Below are positions 17,124 through 24,468 of a DNA stretch of 26,600 nucleotides, piece after piece (positions within the stretch are counted from its first letter, which is position 1; every line of letters starts with the position of its first letter). The translations under genes were made by a program, and so were the position numbers. Source of the stretch: an uncultured Marvinbryantia sp. (GTDB taxonomy: Bacteria; Bacillota; Clostridia; Lachnospirales; Lachnospiraceae). The DNA lies in NCBI GenBank assembly GCA_934394985.1, contig CAKRRF010000031.1, positions 1-26,600 of the forward strand. Direction: 5' to 3'. The notes under the pieces were generated by a model that was not told the DNA's origin, ran no database searches, and saw only the letters and a list, made by a program, of their open reading frames with translations.

Positions 17124-17191
17124 AATGATATCCTCCTAATATATGGATCACTTTAGCAATACTTTATCGCACTAAAGAATTTATTGTTCTA

Positions 17192-17220
17192 AGTTTACAC
17201 CCGAATAAAAGGAGCGTCAA
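17192..17220 (-). promoter_or_regulatory. Promoter of ilvE
   Basis: On the minus strand TTGACG is followed after exactly 17 bases by TAAACT (4 of 6). The predicted leader is about 60 bases. It contains a weak CTTTAG/CTAAAG repeat and the AGGAGG site, and is too short for a T-box. Confidence 0.6.
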
Positions 17221-17248
17221 GAACTTTCCTGAGGACTAAAATTAATCA

Positions 17249-17277
17249 TTGACGTAAAAATAAAAAAGTAATAACAT
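17249..17277 (+). promoter_or_regulatory. Promoter of the saccharopine-dehydrogenase-family gene
   Basis: TTGACG (17249-17254), 17 bases, TAACAT (17272-17277). Transcription would begin near 17284, just before the structured leader. It is divergent from the ilvE promoter. Confidence 0.55.
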
Positions 17278-17286
17278 TAATTGATT

Positions 17287-17374
17287 TGAATGCAGATCGC
17301 GAAGCGACTGCGTTCATGAGCAAGTAGCGAAGCGGATTGCGAATGTCCGCTTTACGTAAGGGGGAAACGGACAT
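17287..17374 (+). promoter_or_regulatory. Structured 5' leader with alternative hairpins over the start codon
   Basis: Hairpin 1 (17287-17316) pairs TGAATGCAG-A-TCGC with GCGACTGCGTTCA around a GAA loop: 13 pairs with one bulged A and one wobble. After it, AAGCGGA (17330-17336) pairs with TCCGCTT (17346-17352). Alternatively ATGTCCG (17343-17349) pairs with CGGACAT (17368-17374), which includes the first two bases of the start codon and puts the AAGGGGG ribosome-binding site in the loop. The last two stems share bases and cannot coexist. This is the layout of a translational switch. A dispersed palindromic repeat is the main alternative. Confidence 0.5.
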
Positions 17375-18629
17375 GAGAATGATGTTGGTTGGCGCCGGAG
17401 CAGTCGGCGAAAGTATTGTAAAAGTTATGCAGTGGAGAGATCCGAAGGGAGAGTGGCTGGAGTATGTGTTGGTCTGCGATTATGACAGGAACAGAGCGCA
17501 GGAAGTAGTGAATAAGCTGCATGGTGACAAACGTTTTGAGGCGGAGAAAGTAAATGCTACAGACAGAGAAGAAATGAAGGAACTGATCCGTGAGCATCAG
17601 ATCGATTTTGTTATGGATGCGGCACCGCCTTTTGCCAGTAATATGATTTTCGATGCAGCATATGCGTCCCATGTGAATTATGGAAGCATGGGTACCTGGT
17701 CAGTCCCAATGGATGAACCAAAGCTGGGACTGGGGATTGAAAACAGCTATACGGAACCAATGACGAAGTATAATTTTGATCGCCATGAGGACTGGAAGAA
17801 GCAGGGAAACATGGCAGTGATCTGTATGGGAATTGACCCGGGAGTTGTGAATGTATTTGCCAGATATGCAGCAACCCATTTATTTGATGAAATGACCGAG
17901 GCTCATGTAAAAGATGGAGGCAATCTGGCAGTTCCGGGAGCAGATCCGGACGATATTATGTTTGGATTTAATGTATGGACTGTACTGGATGAGGTGATGA
18001 ATCCAAATGTAGAATACGATGAAGAAAAAGGTGGATTTATTGTAGAGAAAGCCTTTGCAGGACAGGAAGTGTTTGATATGCCGGATGGTGTCGGACCGAA
18101 CACACTGGTTAAAGTGGAACATGAAGAAGTAGTGACAATGGCACGTTTTCTGAAGCAGTACGGACTGAAAAAAGCTACTTTCAAGATCAGTCTGGATGAA
18201 AATTTGATTACGGCATTGAAGGTGTTGGATAAGCTGGGACTTCGCAGCATTCATCCGGTTCAGGTGGGAAATGTATCCGTCGTTCCAAGAGACGTGGTAG
18301 CAGCCTGTGCGCCACAGCCGAAGGATATCGGTGATGAGATGGTTGGAAAAATGCTGGTCGGAGTTCATTGTATCGGAAAGAAAGATGGGCAGCACAAAGA
18401 ATATTTCCTGTATCAGCCATTTGATAATCAGGAATCCATGAAACGCTGGGGAAATCAGGCTGTGACAGCGCAGACAGGATTTGGTGCGGCGCTTGCACTG
18501 GAACTGATCGGTAAAGGGATCTGGAAGGAGGCTGGTGTGTATGCACCGGAATATTTTGATCCGGAACCATATATGCAGCTGATGGATGAAAGCGGGTATG
18601 AATATAAAATTCTGGAAATAAATGCATAA
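17373..18629 (+). CDS. Saccharopine dehydrogenase-family oxidoreductase (possibly carboxynorspermidine/carboxyspermidine dehydrogenase)
   Basis: This 418-residue protein starts at the ATG six bases after AAGGGGGAA. An in-frame ATG at 17337 lacks a ribosome-binding site. It has an N-terminal Rossmann fold with MLVGAGAVGES (GxGxxG at 7-12) and a ribose-binding acidic VCDYDR. MDAAPPFASNMIFDAA follows, then a catalytic domain with GIDPGVVNVFARYAA. This matches the Sacchrp_dh NADP/C-terminal family. Gut Firmicutes use relatives as carboxyspermidine dehydrogenases in polyamine synthesis, condensing an aminopropyl-aldehyde donor with a diamine. Lysine metabolism is the alternative. No nspC-like decarboxylase lies next to it here, so the pathway stays open. 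It ends at its own terminator and is monocistronic. Confidence 0.85.
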   Translation: MRMMLVGAGAVGESIVKVMQWRDPKGEWLEYVLVCDYDRNRAQEVVNKLHGDKRFEAEKVNATDREEMKELIREHQIDFVMDAAPPFASNMIFDAAYASHVNYGSMGTWSVPMDEPKLGLGIENSYTEPMTKYNFDRHEDWKKQGNMAVICMGIDPGVVNVFARYAATHLFDEMTEAHVKDGGNLAVPGADPDDIMFGFNVWTVLDEVMNPNVEYDEEKGGFIVEKAFAGQEVFDMPDGVGPNTLVKVEHEEVVTMARFLKQYGLKKATFKISLDENLITALKVLDKLGLRSIHPVQVGNVSVVPRDVVAACAPQPKDIGDEMVGKMLVGVHCIGKKDGQHKEYFLYQPFDNQESMKRWGNQAVTAQTGFGAALALELIGKGIWKEAGVYAPEYFDPEPYMQLMDESGYEYKILEINA

Positions 18630-18636
18630 GATTCTG

Positions 18637-18669
18637 AAATCCCTCTGCCATACGGTACAGAGGGATTTT
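18637..18669 (+). terminator. Terminator after the saccharopine-dehydrogenase-family gene
   Basis: AAATCCCTCTG (18637-18647) and CAGAGGGATTT (18658-18668) form a perfect 11-bp stem with a ten-base loop and a T-rich end. Confidence 0.9.
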
Positions 18670-18689
18670 ATACGAAATCAGGAATTCGG

Positions 18690-18718
18690 TTGAAATCCGT
18701 CTTTGTATAGTCTATAAT
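18690..18718 (+). promoter_or_regulatory. Strong promoter of the PLP/GT2/ATP-grasp operon
   Basis: TTGAAA (18690-18695), exactly 17 bases, then the consensus TATAAT (18713-18718), directly after the preceding terminator. Predicted leader of about 40 bases. Confidence 0.8.
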
Positions 18719-18763
18719 ATGACGCGTAACGTCAGACAACTACTTATTTATAAAGGAAATGAT

Positions 18764-19723
18764 ATGGATACACCAATTCAGAGACTGGACTTTCCTAATC
18801 ACAGAAACGTCCGGTTATATTGTAAGAGAGAGGATCTGCTGCCGTTTTCCCTTGGTGGAAATAAAGTGCGGATTGGCAGAGCATTTTATGCAGATATGCT
18901 GGAGAAAGGAAAAGACTGCATGATTGTCTATGGCAACAGCAGATCGAATCTGTGCCGTGTACTGGCAAATCTGTGCTGTGCCGGTAAAATTCCATGCTAT
19001 ATGATCTGTTCCAGTGAAGAACATGATGAGAAAGGAACAGAGACAAATAACAGCCGGCTGATGAAGTGGCTGGGAGCAGAAGTGATTCCCTGTGAGAAAA
19101 CGAATATCGCACAGACGGTGGAAGATACCCTGAATCGTCTGACTGCGGAGGGAAAGCACCCATACTATATTTTTGGAGATAAATACGGCACTGGGAATGA
19201 AGCAACACCGGTGCAGGCTTATGTGGATGGCTATCGGGAGATACGTCAGTGGGAAGAAGAGAAAGGTGTTCGATTTTCTCATATCTTTTTTGCGTCTGGT
19301 ACCGGTTCTACCCAATGCGGTCTGGTCAGTGGTAAGATTCTGGAACAGGGCAGGGAGAAGATCGTGGGAATCTCCATTTCATCCAGAGAATATGAGCGGG
19401 CCATGAAAGTGATGGAGACGGGGATTCAGGAGTATTTTGAAAAAAGACATCTGGAACTGCCAGCGGATTTTCAGAAGGAGCTTCATCTGGAAATGGGATA
19501 TCGTCAGGCCGGATATGGTCAGTATGATGACAGAATTATGCAGGTGATTCGAGAGGAGTTTTGCCAGAACGGTCTGCCACTGGATCCGACCTATACCGGT
19601 AAGGCTTTCTGGGGTATGAAAGAATATATAGAAGAACATCAGTTGGAAGACTGCGATGTACTGTTCCTGCACACCGGAGGAACGCCGCTTTTTTATGATT
19701 GTCTTCCGGGAGGAGAGTTATGA
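18764..19723 (+). CDS. PLP-dependent enzyme, ACC deaminase/D-cysteine desulfhydrase family
   Basis: This 319-residue protein is a fold-type II PLP enzyme. The start at 18764 is chosen because AAAGGA lies six bases upstream. An in-frame ATG at 18719 overlaps the promoter. K34 in SLGGNKVRIG is the expected PLP lysine. VYGNSRSNLCRVLA is the substrate-side loop, and FASGTGSTQCGL is the glycine-rich phosphate-binding loop. Family members deaminate ACC or break down D-cysteine, but some relatives make or convert unusual amino acids. It is translationally coupled (ATGA overlap) to a glycosyltransferase gene and leads an operon with an ATP-grasp ligase and flippase-like genes. A role in supplying an amino acid for a surface sugar is therefore possible (inference). 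Catabolic D-cysteine use is the plain alternative. Confidence 0.82.
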   Translation: MDTPIQRLDFPNHRNVRLYCKREDLLPFSLGGNKVRIGRAFYADMLEKGKDCMIVYGNSRSNLCRVLANLCCAGKIPCYMICSSEEHDEKGTETNNSRLMKWLGAEVIPCEKTNIAQTVEDTLNRLTAEGKHPYYIFGDKYGTGNEATPVQAYVDGYREIRQWEEEKGVRFSHIFFASGTGSTQCGLVSGKILEQGREKIVGISISSREYERAMKVMETGIQEYFEKRHLELPADFQKELHLEMGYRQAGYGQYDDRIMQVIREEFCQNGLPLDPTYTGKAFWGMKEYIEEHQLEDCDVLFLHTGGTPLFYDCLPGGEL

Positions 19724-20658
19724 AATTAATATCAATTGTCATTCCGTGTTATAATTCGCAGGCCACGATTCGAAAAGTGGTAGAGATGGTCATGGAAGAA
19801 TTTCAGAAAATGGATCAGTATGAGTGCGAATTTGTGCTGGTGAATGACGGTTCACCAAAGGATGATACCTATGGAGAGATTCGCCGTCTGGGTAAGGATT
19901 ATACAAATGTGAAAGGTGTAAATCTGCTGCGTAACTTTGGACAGCATAATGCACTGATGGCAGCGCTTCACTACACTTCAGGAGACTATATCCTGGGTAT
20001 GGATGATGATATGCAGACACATCCGTCCCAGATCAGTAAGCTGATTCATAAAATGGAAGAAGGCTTCGACCTGGTATATGGATGTTATCCGAAGAAGAAG
20101 AATTCTTTTCTTAAGAATCTGTCAAGCAAGCTGAATGAGGTATCCTCCCGTATTTTGCTGGGAAGACCAAAGGATATTGTGTCCAGTAACTTCTGGATGA
20201 TTACCAGACAGGTGCGGGATGAGGTAATCAAGTATGACAGTTTTAATCCATATATTGACGGTATTTTTTATCGTACCACTCACAAGATTGGAAATGTAGA
20301 AGTAGAGCATTTTAAAAGAGAAGTGGGTACGTCCAATTATACTTTGAAAAAACTGATGAAGCTGTGGCTGGCTTACTGGAATTATTCTGTGATTCCGCTG
20401 CGTATTTCCTCAGTACTTGGATGTATTTCGGCAGCAGGCGGATTTCTTGCAGCAATATGCATTATTATCTACAAGTTGATTGATCCGACCGTAATTGTGG
20501 GCTGGTCTTCGACTATGTGTATAGTCGTGGTATTCGCAGGACTCATCCTCATGGTACTGGGCATTATCGGAGAATATCTGGGAAAGATGATATTGATATT
20601 GAACCGCACACCGCAGTTTATAGTACGGGAAACGATTAACATAGCAGATAAGGATTGA
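19720..20658 (+). CDS. Family 2 glycosyltransferase, GtrB/CsbB/ArnC-like (polyprenyl-phosphate sugar synthase)
   Basis: This 312-residue protein starts at the ATG right after GGGAGGAG, overlapping the previous stop. The GT-A domain has ISIVIPCYNS at the N-terminus, VNDGSPKD, and the metal-binding DDDMQTHP near residue 95. The motif REVGTSNYTLKKLMKLW is typical of enzymes that load a sugar on undecaprenyl or dolichyl phosphate. Two C-terminal membrane helices (about 225-250 and 265-290) match GtrB, CsbB and ArnC. The lipid-linked sugar must be flipped outward, and two half-flippase genes lie downstream in the same operon. The sugar is unknown. Confidence 0.93.
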   Translation: MKLISIVIPCYNSQATIRKVVEMVMEEFQKMDQYECEFVLVNDGSPKDDTYGEIRRLGKDYTNVKGVNLLRNFGQHNALMAALHYTSGDYILGMDDDMQTHPSQISKLIHKMEEGFDLVYGCYPKKKNSFLKNLSSKLNEVSSRILLGRPKDIVSSNFWMITRQVRDEVIKYDSFNPYIDGIFYRTTHKIGNVEVEHFKREVGTSNYTLKKLMKLWLAYWNYSVIPLRISSVLGCISAAGGFLAAICIIIYKLIDPTVIVGWSSTMCIVVVFAGLILMVLGIIGEYLGKMILILNRTPQFIVRETINIADKD

Positions 20659-20664
20659 AAAACA

Positions 20665-21873
20665 GTGAAAAAAATCATGATTTTAGGAGCGGGAACCTAT
20701 CAGGTTCCCCTTATTCAAACCGCCCGGAAAATGGGGCTTTATACGATAGTAGTCAGTATCCCGGGAGATTATCAGGGCTTTGCGCTGGCAGATAAGATTT
20801 ATGAGCTGGATACCAGAGATAAAGAAGGAATATTAGAGGCGGCAAGGGAAGAACAGATCGATGGTATCTGTACATCCGGTACGGATGTGGCAGTAAGCAC
20901 GATCGGATATGTCTGCGAAAAGATGGGGCTATCTGGTATTCCACAGACAGCAGCAGCCATTCTGACAGATAAGGCATTGATGAAAGAAGCGTTTTTAAAG
21001 GGCAAAGTATCTGCGTCTTACGGAATGCGTGCATATAGTCTGGAAGAAGCAAAAGCAGCGGCTGAACGGGTAGGATATCCGGTTGTAGTAAAAAGGGTAG
21101 ACAGTTCGGGAAGTCGGGGAATCACGGTGGTGAAGCAGAAAGAAGAACTGGAAGAGGCATGGCATTATGCCAGCAGACGTTCCACCAGAGATTATGTGCT
21201 GGTAGAAGGCTTTATCCGGGGAACGGAAATTGGAGTGGATGGATTTGTGCAGAATGGTCAGCTGGTATTTCTGGCACCTCATGAGAAGTTTGTTTATCAC
21301 GGAAAAAATACAACCATTCCGGTAGGACATGCATTTCCATATCAGTGTAGTGAGAGGCTTTATCATGAGATCGGAAGACAGATGCAGGCGGCGGTTACCG
21401 CATCCGGAGCAGATCAGTGTTCGGTAAATGCAGATATTTTTGTAGACGGAGAAAAAGTATCCATCATTGAGATGGGCGGAAGAACAGGAGCAACCTGCAT
21501 TCCGGAACTGATTTCCATATATTATGGATTTGATTTTTATGAAAAAATGATCCGCAGTGCACTGGGCGAACAGGTGGAATTTAACTGTAAAGGCAGTCAG
21601 CCGTGTATGGCCAAGCTGCTTCTCAGTCCGGTGGAAGGAAAGATTACGGCAATCGACCAGGAAGGAATTCGCGCGCTGAAAGAAAAAGGCGTGACAATAT
21701 CTCTGGATTTTCCGGTGGGACATAAAGTATTTGCCATGGCGGATGGTACAGACCGAATAGGCCATATCATTGCGAAGACGCAGGAGGAGAGCCAGCTGGA
21801 TGCGTGGATGATGGAAGCATATCGCTGTATTTATGTGGATGGAGTATCGTTGGAGGATATATGGAAAAGATAA
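20665..21873 (+). CDS. ATP-grasp domain protein, carboxylate-amine ligase-like
   Basis: This 402-residue protein starts at GTG with AAGGA eleven bases upstream. A pre-ATP-grasp Rossmann-like part (IMILGAGTYQVPLIQTA) is followed by the ATP-grasp fold. The adenine/lysine strand is YPVVVKRVDSSGSRG, then DYVLVEGFIRGTEIGVDGF and the metal-binding NADIFVDGEKVSIIEMGGRTG. The order resembles the carbamoyl-phosphate-synthase-like ligases that join amino acids or amino acids and amines (BacD-like). It would activate a carboxylate with ATP and couple it to an amine. It lies six bases after the glycosyltransferase gene and overlaps the first half-flippase gene by 13 bases, so it probably acts on the sugar or its precursor (inference). 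Confidence 0.88.
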   Translation: MKKIMILGAGTYQVPLIQTARKMGLYTIVVSIPGDYQGFALADKIYELDTRDKEGILEAAREEQIDGICTSGTDVAVSTIGYVCEKMGLSGIPQTAAAILTDKALMKEAFLKGKVSASYGMRAYSLEEAKAAAERVGYPVVVKRVDSSGSRGITVVKQKEELEEAWHYASRRSTRDYVLVEGFIRGTEIGVDGFVQNGQLVFLAPHEKFVYHGKNTTIPVGHAFPYQCSERLYHEIGRQMQAAVTASGADQCSVNADIFVDGEKVSIIEMGGRTGATCIPELISIYYGFDFYEKMIRSALGEQVEFNCKGSQPCMAKLLLSPVEGKITAIDQEGIRALKEKGVTISLDFPVGHKVFAMADGTDRIGHIIAKTQEESQLDAWMMEAYRCIYVDGVSLEDIWKR

Positions 21874-22208
21874 AAAAATATATATTGCTGCATCTGACGG
21901 TGATGCTGTTCTCCTTTACCAGTGTCTACTCCAAGGCAGCATCCGGATTTTACAACAGAGAGGGACTGACCTCTCCGATGCTGTATTTATTTTTATTTCT
22001 GATGCTGTTGAACTGTGCTGTTTATGCAGTAGTCTGGCAGAAGGTCATTAAGAAGTTTGAACTGAATGTGGCTTATGCCAACCGTACCGTATATCTGATC
22101 TGGTCCCAGATCTGGGCGGTTGTCATTTTTCATGAAAATTTATCGGTGAACAACATCATTGGCATGGTGATTGTGTTCATCGGAGTACTGGTGGTTGCCC
22201 ATGAATAA
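21861..22208 (+). CDS. EamA/SMR-type four-helix membrane protein (half-flippase, ArnE-like)
   Basis: This 115-residue protein starts eight bases after TTGGAGG and inside the end of the ATP-grasp gene. It has four hydrophobic helices. The closing half, NVAYANRTVYLIWSQIW then FHENLSVNNIIGMVIVFIGVL, matches the EamA/ArnE half-module with its conserved helix-4 pattern. Proteins of this size work as pairs. The next gene encodes a second one, as with ArnE and ArnF, which flip undecaprenyl-phosphate-aminoarabinose. Such a pair beside a GT2 polyprenyl-sugar synthase points to flipping of its product. Confidence 0.82.
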   Translation: MEKIKKYILLHLTVMLFSFTSVYSKAASGFYNREGLTSPMLYLFLFLMLLNCAVYAVVWQKVIKKFELNVAYANRTVYLIWSQIWAVVIFHENLSVNNIIGMVIVFIGVLVVAHE

Positions 22209-22536
22209 ATATTTGATGATTATGTTTATTGCGACTTTTTTTTCAGCATCCTCTCAGATTCTGCTGAAACAAAGTGCAAATCAGACACATAAAAATGTTA
22301 TTTTTGAATATCTGAACTGGCGGGTAATTCTGTCTTACTTTATTTTCTTTGCGGTACTTTTGGTAAACACGTATGCTTATACCAGGGTAGATATGAAATA
22401 TGGTGCTGTGATTGACACCTGCACCTATGTGTTTGTTATGATTCTGTCTGGTGTGATTCTTCATGAAAGATTCACGAAATGGAAGCTTATCGGAAATCTG
22501 ATTATCATAGCAGGCGTGATTGTATACACATTATAA
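22201..22536 (+). CDS. EamA/SMR-type four-helix membrane protein (half-flippase, ArnF-like)
   Basis: This 111-residue protein has four hydrophobic helices. The start ATG lies in an eight-base ATGAATAA overlap with the preceding gene, which implies translational coupling. Helix 1 carries the SMR/ArnF-like SASSQILLKQSA. The end has ERFTKWKLIGNLIIIAGVIVYTL. It differs clearly from the preceding 115-residue protein, so the two probably form a heterodimer rather than being a recent duplication. It is the second half of the putative flippase. No terminator follows before rlmD. Confidence 0.83.
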   Translation: MNKYLMIMFIATFFSASSQILLKQSANQTHKNVIFEYLNWRVILSYFIFFAVLLVNTYAYTRVDMKYGAVIDTCTYVFVMILSGVILHERFTKWKLIGNLIIIAGVIVYTL

Positions 22537-22602
22537 GATATTTGGCTTCGTATCTGTGAAGGTACGGAATACTTACAATATTTTATGGAAAAGGAAAGAT
22601 AT

Positions 22603-23769
22603 ATGGAAGAGAAAAAAAGTAAGAATACGGATGGTATCTGCCCGTATCATAAAAAGTGTGGCGGCTGTCAGTATCAGGGAATGGAGTATGCACAGCAGCT
22701 GAAAAAGAAGCAGAAAGAGATGAATAAGCTGCTGAGAGAGTTTGGTCATCCGGAGCCTGTCATAGGTATGAAGGATCCTCTTCACTATCGAAATAAAGTA
22801 CATGCGGTATTTGGAAGGACGAAACGGGGCGAGATTGTGTCCGGAACTTATGAAGCCGGTACACACAAGATCGTGAATATTGACGATTGCATGATCGAGG
22901 ATGAAATTTCACAGTCCATCATCCACACGATTCGCAGGCTGCTGAAGTCTTTTAAGATCAAAACTTATGATGAAGATACCGGATACGGGCTGCTTCGTCA
23001 TGTGCTGGTACGCCGAGGCTTTTCCAGTGGGCAGGTGATGGTAGTGCTGGTACTGTCATCTCCGATTTTGCCATCAAAAAATAATTTTGTGAAGGCACTG
23101 CGGAAAGAACATCCGGAAATCACTACGGTAGTATTGAATGTGAATGATAAAAAAACAAGTATGGTACTTGGTGAACGTGACATTATTCTTTATGGAAAGG
23201 GATATATAGAAGATATGCTGTGCGGATGTCGGTTCCGTATTTCTCCACAGTCTTTTTATCAGATCAATCCGGTGCAGACAGAACGCCTGTACCAGACTGC
23301 TATGGATTATGCAGGTCTGTCCGGAAAAGAAAGAGTGATAGATGCTTACTGCGGAATAGGAACGATTGGTATGGTGGCCGCAAAGCGTGCAAAAGAAGTA
23401 ATCGGAGTGGAATTAAACCGTAACGCAGTGCGGGATGCCAGAATCAATGCGAAAATCAATCAGATCAGCAATATCCGATTTTATGAAGCGGATGCAGGAA
23501 AATTCATGGTAACTATGGCTGAAGCAGGAGAAAAAGCAGATGTGGTCTTTATGGATCCACCGAGAAGCGGCAGCGATGAAGCCTTTCTTTCTTCTGTAGT
23601 CCGTCTGCATCCACAGCGAATCGTATATGTATCCTGTGGCCCGGATACGCTGGCAAGAGATCTGAAGTATCTCACAGGGCATGGTTATGCTGTGAAAAAA
23701 ATGCAGCCGGTAGATATGTTTGGATACACGCAGCATTGTGAAGTCTGCGTAAAGCTGATGAGAAAATAA
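22603..23769 (+). CDS. rlmD: 23S rRNA (uracil-5-)-methyltransferase, RumA/RlmD family
   Basis: This 388-residue protein starts at ATG 22603, seven bases after AAGGA. An ATG at 22585 would add six residues but has no site. The N-terminus has the 4Fe-4S cysteines (CPYHKKCGGCQ), with the fourth in NIDDCMI. The SAM site is DAYCGIGTIGMVAA, MDPPRSG follows, and the nucleophilic cysteine is in YVSCGPDTLARDL, with the catalytic Glu in HCEVC. It methylates a uracil in 23S rRNA (U1939 or U747 in E. coli numbering). In many Gram-positive bacteria one enzyme, RlmCD, does both. It lacks the usual N-terminal TRAM domain, as some short family members do. It seems to be the last gene of the operon by read-through. 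Confidence 0.95.
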   Translation: MEEKKSKNTDGICPYHKKCGGCQYQGMEYAQQLKKKQKEMNKLLREFGHPEPVIGMKDPLHYRNKVHAVFGRTKRGEIVSGTYEAGTHKIVNIDDCMIEDEISQSIIHTIRRLLKSFKIKTYDEDTGYGLLRHVLVRRGFSSGQVMVVLVLSSPILPSKNNFVKALRKEHPEITTVVLNVNDKKTSMVLGERDIILYGKGYIEDMLCGCRFRISPQSFYQINPVQTERLYQTAMDYAGLSGKERVIDAYCGIGTIGMVAAKRAKEVIGVELNRNAVRDARINAKINQISNIRFYEADAGKFMVTMAEAGEKADVVFMDPPRSGSDEAFLSSVVRLHPQRIVYVSCGPDTLARDLKYLTGHGYAVKKMQPVDMFGYTQHCEVCVKLMRK

Positions 23770-23789
23770 AACAGATAAGAACAAAAAAT

Positions 23790-23820
23790 GACCGGTTCAG
23801 AATAGAAATCCTGACCGGTC
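23790..23820. terminator. Bidirectional terminator between rlmD and the small membrane protein
   Basis: GACCGGT-T-CAG (23790-23800) pairs with CTGACCGGTC (23811-23820) with one bulged T. A6 on the left and TTTT after GTC on the right let it act on both strands. Confidence 0.85.
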
Positions 23821-23831
23821 GTTTTGTACGT

Positions 23832-24332
23832 TTATTTTTTCTTTTTTGAATTTTTTGCAGCTGTATTAGCTGCTTCTTTATCAAGAGTATCCTGTGCCTT
23901 ATTACGTAACTTTGCAAAAAAGCCCTTTTTCTTCACAGGCTGCTCCAGCGGACCTCTTACTCCACGGACATCTGTAATGTAAATACCGCTTACCGTAGCT
24001 TTTACTTCCTTCTTTACCGGAATCACATCATACACCTTGGCATCAGCAACCAGTGTCATGATTCTTGGACCAACTTTTGCCTTTACAATAGGAAGCTTGG
24101 AACGTCTCATAAGCTTTGGAGTCTGGTCAATGACCATCTGAGGAAGTCCGGAATCTTTTAAACGTAACATCTTCTTATCAATCACCAGCATGGAAACGGT
24201 CTGTTTCACAGCTTCCATCTGCTCCATCTGTGCGGCCTGTTTTTTCTGGGCTTTTCGTCCAAAATAATACATTACGCCGAGAGCAATCACTAAAATGACA
24301 AGAATAATAATCAATACGTTAAGAAATGTCAT
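23832..24332 (-). CDS. Hypothetical membrane-anchored basic protein
   Basis: This 166-residue protein is not one I recognise. It has one N-terminal membrane helix (LIIILVILVIALGVMYYFG, about residues 6-25) followed by RKAQKKQAAQMEQ. A compact middle part with alternating hydrophobic residues (KAKVGPRIMTLVADAKVYDV and then KATVSGIYITDVRG) follows, and the C-terminus is rich in lysine (KNSKKKK). The topology recalls YajC, but the sequence does not match it. A strong GAGGAGGA site and its own promoter support a real gene. It is divergent from the deacetylase gene at 24469, so the two may or may not be functionally linked. Confidence 0.8.
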   Translation of the reverse strand: MTFLNVLIIILVILVIALGVMYYFGRKAQKKQAAQMEQMEAVKQTVSMLVIDKKMLRLKDSGLPQMVIDQTPKLMRRSKLPIVKAKVGPRIMTLVADAKVYDVIPVKKEVKATVSGIYITDVRGVRGPLEQPVKKKGFFAKLRNKAQDTLDKEAANTAAKNSKKKK

Positions 24333-24361
24333 TTTTCTCCTCCTCTGAATTCGCTTTTTTT

Positions 24362-24390
24362 ATTCTAACATTCTTTTTTCAAAAGTGCAA
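24362..24390 (-). promoter_or_regulatory. Promoter of the hypothetical membrane protein gene
   Basis: On the minus strand TTGCAC is followed after 17 bases by TAGAAT (5 of 6 at -10), about 30 bases before the ATG. Confidence 0.5.
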
Positions 24391-24402
24391 TAATCTTTCC
24401 GA

Positions 24403-24431
24403 TTGTTTTTTGGGTAAACTTATGATAAAGT
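24403..24431 (+). promoter_or_regulatory. Weak promoter candidate for the NodB-like gene
   Basis: TTGTTT (24403-24408), 17 bases, TAAAGT (24426-24431). Each hexamer has four matches, about 38 bases before the ATG. Confidence 0.35.
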
Positions 24432-24468
24432 AAAAAAGAATATCTTTTATATGAAGGGATGAAGGCTT

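Noticed and set aside
17124..17185. T-box or other riboswitch upstream of ilvE
   Set aside because: The leader from the predicted start is only about 60 bases, far shorter than a T-box, and holds just a weak 6-bp AT-rich inverted repeat.
20995..21765. 256-codon open frame on the minus strand
   Set aside because: It is antisense to the ATP-grasp gene with its intact motifs and has no ribosome-binding site. Its composition is typical of a shadow frame.
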